From NCBI RefSeq assembly GCF_018129005.1, contig NZ_JAAEDL010000003.1, positions 124,001-188,000 on the forward strand: a stretch of 64,000 nt of DNA, in the 5' to 3' direction. Positions 8,110-17,246 of the stretch are shown here, piece after piece. The translations under genes and the position numbers were made by a program. Each line of letters begins with the position of its first letter. Position 1 is the first letter of the stretch. This stretch comes from Neoroseomonas eburnea (GTDB taxonomy: Bacteria; Pseudomonadota; Alphaproteobacteria; Acetobacterales; Acetobacteraceae). Under the pieces are notes generated by a model. It was not told where the DNA came from. It did not search any database and saw nothing but the letters and a program-made list of their open reading frames with translations.

Positions 8110-9681
8110 ATGCATCGCCGCACGCTGCTCGCCACCGCCATCGCCGCGCCCTTCGCGCGCCCGGCCGGGGCGCAGCCATCCCGCGCCCGCACCCTGCGCT
8201 TCATGCCGCAGGCCGCGCTGGCCGCGCTCGATCCGGTGTTCAATCCGACCACCATCGTCACCACGCACGGCTTCTGCGTCTTCGACACGCTCTATGGCGC
8301 CGACCGCGCGCTGCGGCCGCGGCCGCAGATGGCGCAGGGGCATGACGTCTCGGCCGACGGCCTGACCTGGACCATCCGCCTGCGCGACGGGCTGATGTTC
8401 CACGATGGCGAACCCGTGCGCGCCAGGGACTGCGTCGCCTCCATCCGCCGCTGGGCGGTACGCGACGGCTTCGGCCAGGTGATGATGGGCGCCGTCGCCG
8501 GGATCGCCGCGACCGACGACCGCACCCTCACCATCCGCCTGCGCCGCCCCTTCCCCGCGCTGCTCGACGCGCTGGCGAAGCCGGCTTCCTCCCCCTGCTT
8601 CATGATGCCGGAGCGCATCGCCGCCACCCCGGCCGACCGCCCGATCACCGAGATGATCGGCTCCGGCCCCTGGCGCTTCCTGGCGGACGAGTTCGTCCAG
8701 GGCAGCCGCGCCGCCTATGCCCGCAACGAACGCTACGTCCCGCGCGACGAGCCCGCGGAGGCCGCCTCGGGGGGCAAGCGCGTGCATTTCGACCGGCTGG
8801 AGCTGGTGTGGATCCCGGATGGCGGCACCGCCGTCGCCGCCCTGCGCACCGGGGAGATCGACTGGATCGAATACCCGCTGCCCGACCTGGTGCCGGTGCT
8901 GCAGCGGGAACGCGGCATCACCACGCAGGTCTACGATCCGAACGGCTTCCTCGGCTTCCTGCGCTTCAACCACCTGCATCCGCCGTTCAACGACGTGCGG
9001 GTGCGCCGTGCCATCCGCGACGTGCTGGTGCAGCCCGACTTCATGTCGGCGGTCGCGCTGGAAGGCGACTGGCAGGAATGCCACGCCATGTTCCCTTGCG
9101 GCCTGCCCGGCGTGATGGAATTCCCGCCCGCCCCGCGCGGGGCGGCAGCGATGGACCGCGCCCGCGCCGCCCTGCGGGAGGCCGGCTACAACGGCGAGCC
9201 GATCGTCCATGTGAACCCGACCGACTTCGCCGCCGTGACGCAGCAGGGCCGCGTCACCGCGGACCTGATGCGGCGCCTCGGCGTGAACATCCAGCTCATC
9301 GAAAGCGACTGGGCCACCACCATCGCCCGCCGCGCCAACCGCAACCCGCCGGCGCAGGGCGGCTGGAACCTGCACAACACCAACTTCCCGGCCGCCGGCA
9401 TCGCCAACCCCGCCTTCTCCCCCATCATCCGCATGCACGGGGAGCGCGCCTGGTTCGGCTGGCCGACCGATGCGGGCGTCGAGGAACAGGTGCAGGCCTG
9501 GATCGAGGCCCCGAACGCCGAAGCGCAGGCCACCGCCATGCGCCGCGTGCAGGAACTGGCCTGGGATGCCGTGCCTTTCGCCCCGACCGGCCTGTTCCGC
9601 CTGCGCACGGCCTTCCGCAGCGACCTGACCGGCGTGCTGCAGGGGCCGAACCCCTTCGTGTGGAACCTCAGGCGGGGCTGA
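8110..9681 (+). CDS. ABC transporter solute-binding protein, family 5 (SBP_bac_5)
   Basis: 523 residues with a signal peptide (basic MHRR, hydrophobic to residue 22, cleavage near AGAQ). The body carries family-5 segments: LTWTIRLRDGLMFHDGEPV near residue 90, GSGPWRF near 182 and VRRAIRDVLVQ near 300. This family usually binds peptides, nickel or other small solutes for Dpp/Opp-type importers, but no permease or ATPase gene is adjacent. The ATG at 8110 follows GGACGAAGA. A TPP riboswitch occupies its leader, which suggests a ligand linked to thiamin or its precursors. That is inference; the family itself does not predict it. Confidence 0.88.
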   Translation: MHRRTLLATAIAAPFARPAGAQPSRARTLRFMPQAALAALDPVFNPTTIVTTHGFCVFDTLYGADRALRPRPQMAQGHDVSADGLTWTIRLRDGLMFHDGEPVRARDCVASIRRWAVRDGFGQVMMGAVAGIAATDDRTLTIRLRRPFPALLDALAKPASSPCFMMPERIAATPADRPITEMIGSGPWRFLADEFVQGSRAAYARNERYVPRDEPAEAASGGKRVHFDRLELVWIPDGGTAVAALRTGEIDWIEYPLPDLVPVLQRERGITTQVYDPNGFLGFLRFNHLHPPFNDVRVRRAIRDVLVQPDFMSAVALEGDWQECHAMFPCGLPGVMEFPPAPRGAAAMDRARAALREAGYNGEPIVHVNPTDFAAVTQQGRVTADLMRRLGVNIQLIESDWATTIARRANRNPPAQGGWNLHNTNFPAAGIANPAFSPIIRMHGERAWFGWPTDAGVEEQVQAWIEAPNAEAQATAMRRVQELAWDAVPFAPTGLFRLRTAFRSDLTGVLQGPNPFVWNLRRG

Positions 9682-9740
9682 TTGGCGGAGGTCGCGTTCA
9701 GCGACCGCTGATGTGTGTGTTGTGCCCCATACCGTTGAGC

Positions 9741-9850
9741 CTTGCCGATGATCTCATCGTCGGGGCCCAGCGGTCTGGCGCGCGGGGCCGGTGGGGAGGC
9801 TGGGCGCGAAACCGGGACCCCGATGCCAAGTCACCCGAAGGGCTGGCCGG
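9741..9850. repeat. Dispersed palindromic element, family B, copy 3
   Basis: Between two convergent genes, this stretch shares GAGCCTTGCCGATGA near 9745 and GGCTGGGCGCGAA near 9808 with the reverse complement of the element at 49978-50080, in the same order and spacing. The central inverted repeat is degraded here (TTGCCGATGA against TCATCGTCGGG). No ORF of note occupies the 218 bases between 9682 and 9899. Confidence 0.6.
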
Positions 9851-9899
9851 CATCAGACCTCGGCGGGTGCATCCGCGCGCCCGGCCCAGGCCGGGCGCA

Positions 9900-10229
9900 T
9901 CAGTGAGCCGCCGACTTCGAGAAGGCATTCAACACGATCACGCCCACCACGATCAGCCCCATCCCGATGATCGCCGGCAGGTCAAGTTCCTGGCGGAACC
10001 AGATCCAGCCCACCACCGAGATCAGCACGATGCCGACCCCCGACCAGATCGCATAGGCGATGCCGGTCGGGATCGTCCGCAGCGTCAGGGACAGGAAATA
10101 GAAGGCAATGCCGTAGCCGATCACGGTCACGACGCTCGGCCAGAGCCGCGAGAAGCCGTCCGAGGCCTTCAGCGCCGAGGTGGCGACGATCTCGGCGACG
10201 ATCGCTATGGCGAGGTGAAGATAGGCCAT
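9900..10229 (-). CDS. emrE: EmrE-type small multidrug resistance transporter
   Basis: 109 residues with four transmembrane helices, the size of an SMR protein. The essential membrane glutamate is Glu13 (VAEIVAT). The strongly conserved [17 protein letters not shown] block and LDLPAIIGM match E. coli EmrE closely. It should be an antiparallel or dual-topology dimer exporting lipophilic cations in exchange for protons. The start at 10229 is the methionine 13 residues before the conserved glutamate. It is 10 bases downstream of eipB and is probably the last gene of the aspS-eipB-emrE unit. Confidence 0.9.
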   Translation of the reverse strand: MAYLHLAIAIVAEIVATSALKASDGFSRLWPSVVTVIGYGIAFYFLSLTLRTIPTGIAYAIWSGVGIVLISVVGWIWFRQELDLPAIIGMGLIVVGVIVLNAFSKSAAH

Positions 10230-10239
10230 GGCCGGCGCA

Positions 10240-11103
10240 TCAGCACCCGCCGGGCACATCCTCGAGCTTCACCATCTGCCCTTCCACGACGAATTCGCGG
10301 AAGTCCATCAGCATCTGGTCGGCGACGCCGTTCTCCCAGTAGCGCAGGGAAACCTCGTAGGACGGCGTCGTCGCTCCACCGCCCTGCTGCTGCGCGTCGC
10401 GATCGAAGAAGGCGATGCGCATGCGCACCGAACCGAGCGGCGAAAGGCTCGGGAAGCCGGCCACCTCGCGCGGCGCGTCCCAGGCGGAGAGCACGGTGGT
10501 GGTGTCCTGCGCCCCGTCGGGCGAGGTCCCGTCGAACAGCGGCGCGACCACCAGCCGCTGCCCGCCGCGCGCCGCGTTCAGGGTGACGATGGTGTGGATG
10601 TTGGGCAGCAGCGTGCCGGGCGGCAGCCGCTCCTCCTTCGTCTCCGGCTCGGAGTAGCGCACGACGCCGGTGCCGTCGGCGGTGAGTTCCGCCTCCCCGG
10701 CGATGCGGCTGGTCACCGCACCCTGGGTCATCTGCGTCAGGGTGAAGCGCAGGCGCCGCCCGTCCTTGGTCTCGAAGGTCGAGTAGTCGGAGGCGGTCTC
10801 GATCTCGGTGCCGTCGCGGTCGGTCAGGGTCAGCGAAAACCGCTGGCGGGAAGCCCAGCCGTCGCAGGCGTCCACCACCTCGTACAGCATCGCGCCCTGG
10901 GCGTTGGCGATGTTGCCCGGATCCCGCGCGCGGGACAGGCTCAGCCGATAGGCCGCGCGATGCGCGGCGAGGTGGCGCGCCTCCAGCGCCTGGCCGAGCG
11001 GCACGGAGGCCACGGGCGCGACCGGAGCGGGCGCCTGGGCCTGGCCGGCGGGAGCGGCCAGCAGGCCGGCGACGACCAGGACGGAAAGGTGGCTCAGCCG
11101 CAT
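10240..11103 (-). CDS. eipB: EipB family (DUF1849) cell-envelope integrity protein
   Basis: 287 residues with a signal peptide of about 23 residues (AGQAQ). The family is a periplasmic beta-spiral protein needed for envelope integrity in Brucella. Two cysteines, in VVDACDGW (near residue 87) and at the very C-terminus (PGGC), match the conserved disulfide pair reported for EipB. ATG 11103 is chosen because the longer upstream reading would destroy the signal peptide. It lies 34 bases downstream of aspS on the same strand. Confidence 0.85.
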   Translation of the reverse strand: MRLSHLSVLVVAGLLAAPAGQAQAPAPVAPVASVPLGQALEARHLAAHRAAYRLSLSRARDPGNIANAQGAMLYEVVDACDGWASRQRFSLTLTDRDGTEIETASDYSTFETKDGRRLRFTLTQMTQGAVTSRIAGEAELTADGTGVVRYSEPETKEERLPPGTLLPNIHTIVTLNAARGGQRLVVAPLFDGTSPDGAQDTTTVLSAWDAPREVAGFPSLSPLGSVRMRIAFFDRDAQQQGGGATTPSYEVSLRYWENGVADQMLMDFREFVVEGQMVKLEDVPGGC

Positions 11104-11137
11104 CAGGGGCTCCCGAGTCGAGGACCAGACCTGCAAC

Positions 11138-12940
11138 TTAGGGTGTCTTGGGCGCGGCCGCACCCTTCGCCGGCGGCAGATCGAGCTTGATGTGCAGTTC
11201 CTTGAGCCGCTCGGGCGGCACCCGGGCCGGCGCCTGCATCATCAGGTCCTCGCCCTGCTGGTTCAGCGGGAAGAGGATGACCTCGCGGATGTTGGGCTCA
11301 TCGGCCAGCAGCATGACGATGCGGTCGATGCCCGGCGCCGAGCCGCCATGCGGCGGCGCGCCGTATCGGAAGGCGTTCAGCATGCCGCCGAAGCGCGCCT
11401 CGACCTCGTCCGCCGTGTAGCCGGCGATCTCGAAGGCGCGGATCATGATGTCCGGGCGATGGTTGCGGATCGCGCCCGACGACAGCTCCACGCCGTTGCA
11501 CACGATGTCGTACTGGAACGCCTTGATATCGAGCGGGTTCATCGAGTTCAGCGCGTCCAGCCCCCCCTGCGGCATCGAGAAGGGGTTGTGGCTGAAGTCG
11601 ATCTGCCCGGTTTCCTCGTTCAGCTCGTACATCGGGAAATCGACGATCCAGCAGAAGCGGAACTCGTCCCTGGCGATCAGGTCGAGCTCCTCGCCGAGCC
11701 GCGTGCGCACCTTGCCGGAGAATTTCGGCGCCTCGTCCTTCTTGCCGGCGGCGAAGAAGACGGCGTCGCCGGGGTTCAGCCCGCAGGCGACGCGGATCGC
11801 CTCGACGCGATCGGCCTCCAGGTTCTTGGCGATCGGGCCCTTCGGCCCGTCGGCGGCGAACTGGATGTAGCCGAGCCCGCCCGCGCCTTCCGCCCGCGCC
11901 CATTCGTTCAGCTTGTCGAAGAAGCCGCGCGGCCTGTCGGCCGCCCCCGGCGCGGGCACCGCGCGCACCACGCCGCCCGAGGCCGCGATCTTGGCGAACA
12001 GCCCGAAGCCCGACCCGGCGAACTGCGCCGTCACGTCGGTGATCTTCAGCGGGTTGCGCAGGTCCGGCTTGTCCGAGCCGTAGTCCAGCATCGCCGTGTC
12101 GTAGGCGATGCGCGGAAAGGGCGCGCCGAACACCTTCCGTTCGCCGGCGAATTCCTCGAACACGCCGGCGATCACCGGCTCGATCGCGGCGAAGACGTCC
12201 TCCTGCGTGACGAAGCTCATTTCGAAGTCGAGCTGGTAGAACTCGCCGGGGGAACGATCGGCGCGCGACGCCTCGTCGCGGAAGCAGGGCGCGATCTGGA
12301 AGTAGCGGTCGAAGCCCGCGACCATGGCGAGCTGCTTGAACTGCTGCGGCGCCTGCGGCAGGGCGTAGAACTTGCCGGGGTGGTTGCGCGCCGGCACCAG
12401 GAAGTCACGCGCGCCTTCCGGGGAGGACGCGGTGAGGATCGGCGTCTGGAACTCGGTGAAGCCCTGCTCGATCATGCGGCGGCGGATCGAGGCGATGACG
12501 CCCGCGCGCAGCATGATGTTGCGGTGCTGGCGCTCCCGCCGCAGGTCGAGGAAGCGGTAGCGCAGGCGCAGATCCTCGGGGAATTCCTGTTCGCCCGCGA
12601 CCTGGATCGGCAGCATCTCGGCGGCGGACTGGATCGCCACCTCGCGCACGCGGATCTCGACCTCGCCGGTGGGCAACTTGGCGTTCACCGTGCCGGGCTC
12701 GCGCAGCACCACCTCGCCGGTGACGGTGATGACGCTCTCGGGGCGCACATGCTCGAGCGTCTCGAGCATCGGCGAGCCGGCCGCGACCACGCATTGCGTC
12801 ATGCCGTAGTGGTCGCGCAGGTCGACGAACAGCAGCCCGCCATGGTCGCGCTTGCGGTGCACCCAGCCGGACAGGCGGACGGTCGTGCCGGCATCGGAGG
12901 CGCGCAGCGCGGCGCAGGTATGGGTGCGGTAGGCGTGCAT
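11138..12940 (-). CDS. aspS: Aspartyl-tRNA synthetase
   Basis: 600 residues, the normal length of bacterial-type AspRS. The N-terminal OB anticodon-binding domain ([26 protein letters not shown]) is followed by class II motif 2 ([21 protein letters not shown]) near 220, a GAD insertion domain, and motif 3 with [20 protein letters not shown] near 545. The start at 12940 gives the expected MHAYRTHTC beginning. Alphaproteobacterial AspRS is often non-discriminating and charges tRNA-Asn as well, but that cannot be decided here. It leads the aspS-eipB-emrE run. Confidence 0.96.
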   Translation of the reverse strand: MHAYRTHTCAALRASDAGTTVRLSGWVHRKRDHGGLLFVDLRDHYGMTQCVVAAGSPMLETLEHVRPESVITVTGEVVLREPGTVNAKLPTGEVEIRVREVAIQSAAEMLPIQVAGEQEFPEDLRLRYRFLDLRRERQHRNIMLRAGVIASIRRRMIEQGFTEFQTPILTASSPEGARDFLVPARNHPGKFYALPQAPQQFKQLAMVAGFDRYFQIAPCFRDEASRADRSPGEFYQLDFEMSFVTQEDVFAAIEPVIAGVFEEFAGERKVFGAPFPRIAYDTAMLDYGSDKPDLRNPLKITDVTAQFAGSGFGLFAKIAASGGVVRAVPAPGAADRPRGFFDKLNEWARAEGAGGLGYIQFAADGPKGPIAKNLEADRVEAIRVACGLNPGDAVFFAAGKKDEAPKFSGKVRTRLGEELDLIARDEFRFCWIVDFPMYELNEETGQIDFSHNPFSMPQGGLDALNSMNPLDIKAFQYDIVCNGVELSSGAIRNHRPDIMIRAFEIAGYTADEVEARFGGMLNAFRYGAPPHGGSAPGIDRIVMLLADEPNIREVILFPLNQQGEDLMMQAPARVPPERLKELHIKLDLPPAKGAAAPKTP

Positions 12941-13168
12941 GTCGGAAACCGTGCTCGATGCGAAGGGAAGCCGCGCAAAGGGACCGACCGGCCGGGCGCT
13001 GTCAAGCGGCGGGCGGAGCCGGAGAGGGGCAGTGCCGACTGCGGCGCGGGTGTCCCGCCCGCGAGGATCGCTGCACCAAGGGCTGTCGCCCGCTGCGGAA
13101 CCTCGGAGTCGGGACACCGGTTGCCCATGCCACCGCGCAGCCCGAATTCCCCTAAGACTCCTGGTTTC

Positions 13169-13188
13169 CGAAGGCCCTTCGGCCTTTG
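13169..13188. terminator. GGCC-stem hairpin, family T, copy 1
   Basis: AAGGCC (13171-13176), loop CTTC and GGCCTT (13181-13186), extendable by one wobble and one C-G pair. It lies in the 292-base gap between the aspS start and the 3' end of the aldo/keto reductase gene, followed by G/C-rich runs. The same stem recurs at 15526, 15642 and 36792, always beyond gene ends. The rest of the 12941-13232 gap shows no gene. Confidence 0.5.
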
Positions 13189-13232
13189 GGGGTGGGGGCC
13201 TGGGGGGAGGCCGGCGCCCTCCCCCGCCGCCA

Positions 13233-14183
13233 TCACGCGCTGGCAGCGTCGAGTTCGGCCATCTCCGCCGCGCTGAGCGCCAGCGTCGCCGCCTTGACCA
13301 ACTCGGCCAATTGTTCCGGGCTCGTGGCGCTGGCGATCGGCGCCGTGATGCCCGGCCGCGCGATCTGCCAGGCGAGCGCCACCGCTGCAGGGGTCACCCC
13401 CCGCGCCTTCGCGACCGCATCGAGCATTGCCAGCACCCGGTCGCCCCGCGCGCCCATGTGCTTCGCCACGCTGCGCGGCCCGCGCACGGATTTGGAAAGA
13501 TCCGCTTCCGCCCGGTACTTGCCGGTCAGGAACCCCGATGCCAGCGCGGAATAGGTGATCACCCCCACCTCTTCCGTCCGGCACAGCGGCAGCAGGTCCG
13601 CCTCGATCCCCCGGTCCATCAGGTTGTAGACCGGCTGGTGGCTCTCGAAGCGCGGCAATCCTTGCGCCGCGCTCAGGTCGAGCGCCGCCTTCAGCCGCGC
13701 CGCCGTGTAGTTGGACGACCCGATCGCCCGCACCTTCCCGGCCCGGATCAGCGTCTGGAAGGCGCCCAGCGTGTCCGCCAGCGGCACGGTCTCGTCGTCC
13801 TTGTGCGCCTGGTAGAGGTCGATCCGTTCTATCCCGAGCCGCGTGAGGGAGGCCTCGCAGGCCGTCGCGATCCAGGCCGGCGAGAGCCCCTTCCCCTGCC
13901 CCGGCATCTCCATGCCGCACTTGGTCAGGATCAGCACCTTCTCCCGCGCGCCGGGGCGCGCCTTCAGCCATTCGCCGATGACGGTCTCGGATTCGCCGCC
14001 GCGGTGGCCCTCCGCCCAGGCCGAATAGACGTCGGCCGTGTCGATGGCGACCAGGCCATGGTCCAGGCAGGCATCGAGCAACCGGAAGGACGCCGCCCTG
14101 TCCGCCGTCCAGCCGAAGACGTTGCCGCCGAAGACCACCGGCGGGACCGAGAGGCCGGACCGGCCGAGCGCGCGCATCTGCAT
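13233..14183 (-). CDS. Aldo/keto reductase
   Basis: 316 residues forming the expected TIM barrel. The catalytic tetrad is represented by Asp and Tyr in [11 protein letters not shown] (near residues 48-54), Lys in LILTKCGME (near 87) and His in YQAHKDD (near 124). NADPH-site elements [11 protein letters not shown] and the C-terminal SATSPEQL are present. ATG 14183 is preferred because AGGAG lies ten bases upstream; an internal ATG two codons later is possible. The physiological substrate is unknown. It is divergent from rnd. Confidence 0.88.
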   Translation of the reverse strand: MQMRALGRSGLSVPPVVFGGNVFGWTADRAASFRLLDACLDHGLVAIDTADVYSAWAEGHRGGESETVIGEWLKARPGAREKVLILTKCGMEMPGQGKGLSPAWIATACEASLTRLGIERIDLYQAHKDDETVPLADTLGAFQTLIRAGKVRAIGSSNYTAARLKAALDLSAAQGLPRFESHQPVYNLMDRGIEADLLPLCRTEEVGVITYSALASGFLTGKYRAEADLSKSVRGPRSVAKHMGARGDRVLAMLDAVAKARGVTPAAVALAWQIARPGITAPIASATSPEQLAELVKAATLALSAAEMAELDAASA

Positions 14184-14295
14184 GTGGGGAACACTCCTGT
14201 CCAGGCCCGGGAGCATGCCCCCGGCCGTCCCCCTCGGCCAGCCCCGGCCGGCTTTGCCTTTCCCTGGCCCGCCACGGGGTCTAGAAGCGCCGGCG

Positions 14296-15483
14296 ATGAG
14301 CCGCCGTCCCGCCGTTGCCGCCGAGTCCGCCCCCGTCCTGATCACCGAGACCGAGGCCCTTGCCGCCCTTTGCGCGCGGCTCCGGACCGAGACCTTCGTC
14401 ACGGTGGACACCGAATTCATGCGGGAACGCACCTATTGGCCCGAGCTCTGCCTGGTGCAACTCGCCAGCGACACCGAGGTCGCCCTGGTGGATACGCTGG
14501 CGCCGGGCCTCGACCTGGCCCCCCTTGGCGAGCTGCTCGCCGACCCGGCCGTGACCAAGGTCTTCCACGCCGCCCGCCAGGATGTGGAGATCTTCCTGCT
14601 GAAGTTCGACGCGGTGCCGACGCCGCTCTTCGACACCCAGGTCGCGGCGATGGTCGCGGGCTACGGCGACCAGGTCTCCTATGACGGGCTCTGCCGCTCG
14701 CTCGCCGGCACGCAGATCGACAAGGCGCACCGCTTCAGCGACTGGTCGGCCCGCCCGCTCTCCGCCGCCCAGATGGCCTATGCCGCGGCGGACGTGACGC
14801 ATCTGCGCAAGATCTACCGCGCCCTCGACGCCAAGCTGCGGCGCGAGGGCCGCCTCGCCTGGGTGGCCGAGGAGATGGCGGCGCTGGCCGAGCCGGCGAC
14901 CTACCGCCTCGACCCCGAAAGCGCCTGGGAACGCCTGCGCCCGCGCACCGGCAACCGGCGCTTCCTCGGCGTGCTGAAATGCCTCGCGGCATGGCGCGAG
15001 CGCGAGGCACAGCGCATCAACATCCCCCGCCAGCGCCTGGTGAAGGACGAGACGCTGCTGGAGATCGCCGCCACCATGCCGGAGACGATCGCCGACCTCT
15101 CGCGCGCCCGCGGCATCTCGGAAGGCTTCGCCAAGGGGCGTTCCGGCACTGGGCTGCTCGCGGCGGTGAAGGCCGGCAAGGACCTGCCGGACGAGGCATT
15201 GCCCGAGGCGCCGAAGGACCGCGCCGGCCCGCCGGCCTCCCCCGCGCTGGTGGCGCTGCTCAAGGTGCTGCTCGCTGCCAAGAGCGAGGAACACCACGTC
15301 GCCCCGCGCCTGCTTGCCAGCAGCGACGATCTCGACCGGCTGGCGGCGGGCGACGGCGCCGAGGTGCCGGCGATGCACGGCTGGCGGCGCGACGTGTTCG
15401 GCGAGGCGGCGCTGGCGTTGAAGACGGGGCGGCTGGCGCTGGGGGTGGACGGCAAGCGGGTGAAGCTGATCCCGGCCGGGTGA
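14296..15483 (+). CDS. rnd: Ribonuclease D
   Basis: 395 residues. The DEDD exonuclease motifs are present: Exo I FVTVDTEFMRERTYWPELCL near residue 35, Exo II KVFHAARQDVEIF near 93, and Exo III MAYAAADVTHLRKIY near 160. An HRDC domain (about 215-290, LKCLAAWREREAQ) follows. RNase D trims the 3' ends of tRNA precursors and other structured RNAs. The gene is convergent with ppx, a neighbourhood common in alphaproteobacteria. Confidence 0.95.
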   Translation: MSRRPAVAAESAPVLITETEALAALCARLRTETFVTVDTEFMRERTYWPELCLVQLASDTEVALVDTLAPGLDLAPLGELLADPAVTKVFHAARQDVEIFLLKFDAVPTPLFDTQVAAMVAGYGDQVSYDGLCRSLAGTQIDKAHRFSDWSARPLSAAQMAYAAADVTHLRKIYRALDAKLRREGRLAWVAEEMAALAEPATYRLDPESAWERLRPRTGNRRFLGVLKCLAAWREREAQRINIPRQRLVKDETLLEIAATMPETIADLSRARGISEGFAKGRSGTGLLAAVKAGKDLPDEALPEAPKDRAGPPASPALVALLKVLLAAKSEEHHVAPRLLASSDDLDRLAAGDGAEVPAMHGWRRDVFGEAALALKTGRLALGVDGKRVKLIPAG

Positions 15484-15525
15484 CGCGGCGACGGGGAGGG
15501 CCCCGCCCTCCCCGAACCCCGCCCG

Positions 15526-15547
15526 CCAGAGGCCGAAAGGCCTCTGG
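15526..15547. terminator. GGCC-stem hairpin, family T, copy 2
   Basis: CCAGAGGCC, GAAA tetraloop, GGCCTCTGG: a perfect 9-bp stem 43 bases after the rnd stop. It is followed by ACACCAGGACTTG, which is similar to the sequence after the copy at 36792. A transcription terminator role is likely from position, although no U-run follows. Confidence 0.6.
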
Positions 15548-15641
15548 ACACCAGGACTTGATCAGGGAGGAGCATGGCACGCGCGCAGTGCCGGGCGCGT
15601 TCACGATGCCTCCCGAAATCCCCGCTGGATCAAACGGTTAT

Positions 15642-15661
15642 CAAAGGCCTTGCGGCCTTTG
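15642..15661. terminator. GGCC-stem hairpin, family T, copy 3
   Basis: CAAAGGCC, loop TTGC, GGCCTTTG: a perfect 8-bp stem in the convergent gap between rnd and ppx. It lies 63 bases before the ppx 3' end and probably serves that gene from the other strand. Confidence 0.55.
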
Positions 15662-15724
15662 GTGGGCTTGGCGGCGCTGACGCCGAGGCCCGGGGAAGAG
15701 CAAAGCCCCTCCCCGGCGCCCCCA

Positions 15725-17242
15725 TCATCCCGCGACTTCCACCGACGCTTCCATCCCCATCACGGCCGCAAGCGCCTCCACGCGCCGCATCACGCTCTCC
15801 CCGGCGAAGACACCGCTGCCTTCCACCAGCCGCAGCACCAGCCGCCCGCCGCTGCGTTCGAGCGAGGTCCCGGCCAGCAGTTCCGGCGTGCCGCCCGACA
15901 GCGTGTAGGCAAGCCGCAGGGCCGCCCCAAGCACTTCCGCCCGCCGCACCGCCGCGACGTCGAGCAGCACGCGTGCCGCCTGCAGGAAGGCGGCGTCGGG
16001 CAGGGCCTCGTAGCGCAGCGCCACCGCGAGGGCGAGGAAGGCGCGCGCATGGTGGTCGAGCCCCACCCCCGGCTGGCGCAGCACCCGGAAATAGGCGTGC
16101 TCCGCGCGGTAATCCGGGTGGTCGTGGCTGCCGACGTCGCTGGCCCAGCAGGCCGCGACGCGCAGCGCGGCATCGCCCAGGGATTCGCGCTCGAAGAGCC
16201 CGGCGGTCCATTGCGCCAGCGCCGGCGGCAGGCGCGGATCGCGCCCGAAGCGCTCGGCGAGGTCCTGCGCCGCGGCGATCAGCGGGTCGCGGCGGCGTTC
16301 CTCGCCCTCGAGGTGGCGGGCGTACCAGCCCTCCCGCAACCCGTTGGCGCTGAAGACGACGCGGCGCGCGCCGGAGGCGCGCAGCAGCCGCCGCATCACC
16401 ATCGCCGCCCAGGGCAGGTCCTGCAGCCGCTTGGTCGGCGCGCCGGGCATGCGTTCCAGCGTGCGCCGCGTCGCCGCCATCACCACGCCGGAAAGGTCGC
16501 GCGCCTCCTCCCGCGACAGCACATAGTGATGCACGATCGACAGCGGATAGGCGGTCTGCGCGATGTGCATCCGCGCCAGCGCGCGCCAGGCGCCGCCGAC
16601 CAGGTACAGGTCGCGCCCCGCCCCTTCGTCGAGCCAGGTGACGCGGCCGAACTCCTCGGTCGCGAAGGCGCGGCCACGCTGAATCTCGCCGCTCGAGCGT
16701 TCCGCCAGGCGGATGGCGCCGAGCGGCAGGCTGACCGCCCTGCCCGACCTGCCATGCGCGAGTTCCACGAGTTCGAGCGAGCCCCCGCCGATGTCGCCCA
16801 GCACGCCGTCCGCGCCCGGGAAGCCCAGCAGCACGCCATCGGCCGAGAGCAGGCCTTCCTCCTGCCCCGTCAGGACGCGGATGCGCATGTCGGGCAGGCG
16901 TTCGGCCAGTGTCGCGACGAAGGCCGCGCCGTTGGTCGCATCGCGCACCGCCGCGGTGGCCAGCACCTCGACCGGGTCGGCGCCCATGGCGCGGGCGACG
17001 GTGTGGTAGCGCACCATCACCGTGATCGCCTGCTCGACCGCTTCCTCGTTCAGCCGGCCGGTCGTGACCAGCCCGCGGCCGAGGCCGAGCACCGCCTTCT
17101 CGTTGAAGATGGTGAGAGGGTTGCGGCCCCGCCCCTCGAACACCACGAGGCGGACGGAATTCGAGCCGAGATCGACCACGGCCGAACGGGCCCGGCCCGG
17201 CCCGCCCGTCCAGGGCGGGCCGTCGCGCAGAAGCGTATCCAA
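15725..17242 (-). CDS. ppx: Exopolyphosphatase (Ppx/GppA family)
   Basis: 505 residues. The ASKHA phosphate loops are visible: AVVDLGSNSVRLVVFEG near residue 22, the second loop GDIGGGSLELVEL near 150, and the catalytic glutamate in TGQEEGLLS near 126. The C-terminal half (about 320-505) is the HD-like domain of long Ppx forms. The enzyme releases phosphate from polyphosphate or hydrolyses pppGpp. It begins four bases after the ppk stop, so the polymer-making and polymer-degrading enzymes are co-transcribed. Confidence 0.93.
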   Translation of the reverse strand: MDTLLRDGPPWTGGPGRARSAVVDLGSNSVRLVVFEGRGRNPLTIFNEKAVLGLGRGLVTTGRLNEEAVEQAITVMVRYHTVARAMGADPVEVLATAAVRDATNGAAFVATLAERLPDMRIRVLTGQEEGLLSADGVLLGFPGADGVLGDIGGGSLELVELAHGRSGRAVSLPLGAIRLAERSSGEIQRGRAFATEEFGRVTWLDEGAGRDLYLVGGAWRALARMHIAQTAYPLSIVHHYVLSREEARDLSGVVMAATRRTLERMPGAPTKRLQDLPWAAMVMRRLLRASGARRVVFSANGLREGWYARHLEGEERRRDPLIAAAQDLAERFGRDPRLPPALAQWTAGLFERESLGDAALRVAACWASDVGSHDHPDYRAEHAYFRVLRQPGVGLDHHARAFLALAVALRYEALPDAAFLQAARVLLDVAAVRRAEVLGAALRLAYTLSGGTPELLAGTSLERSGGRLVLRLVEGSGVFAGESVMRRVEALAAVMGMEASVEVAG

Positions 17243-17246
17243 TGTC

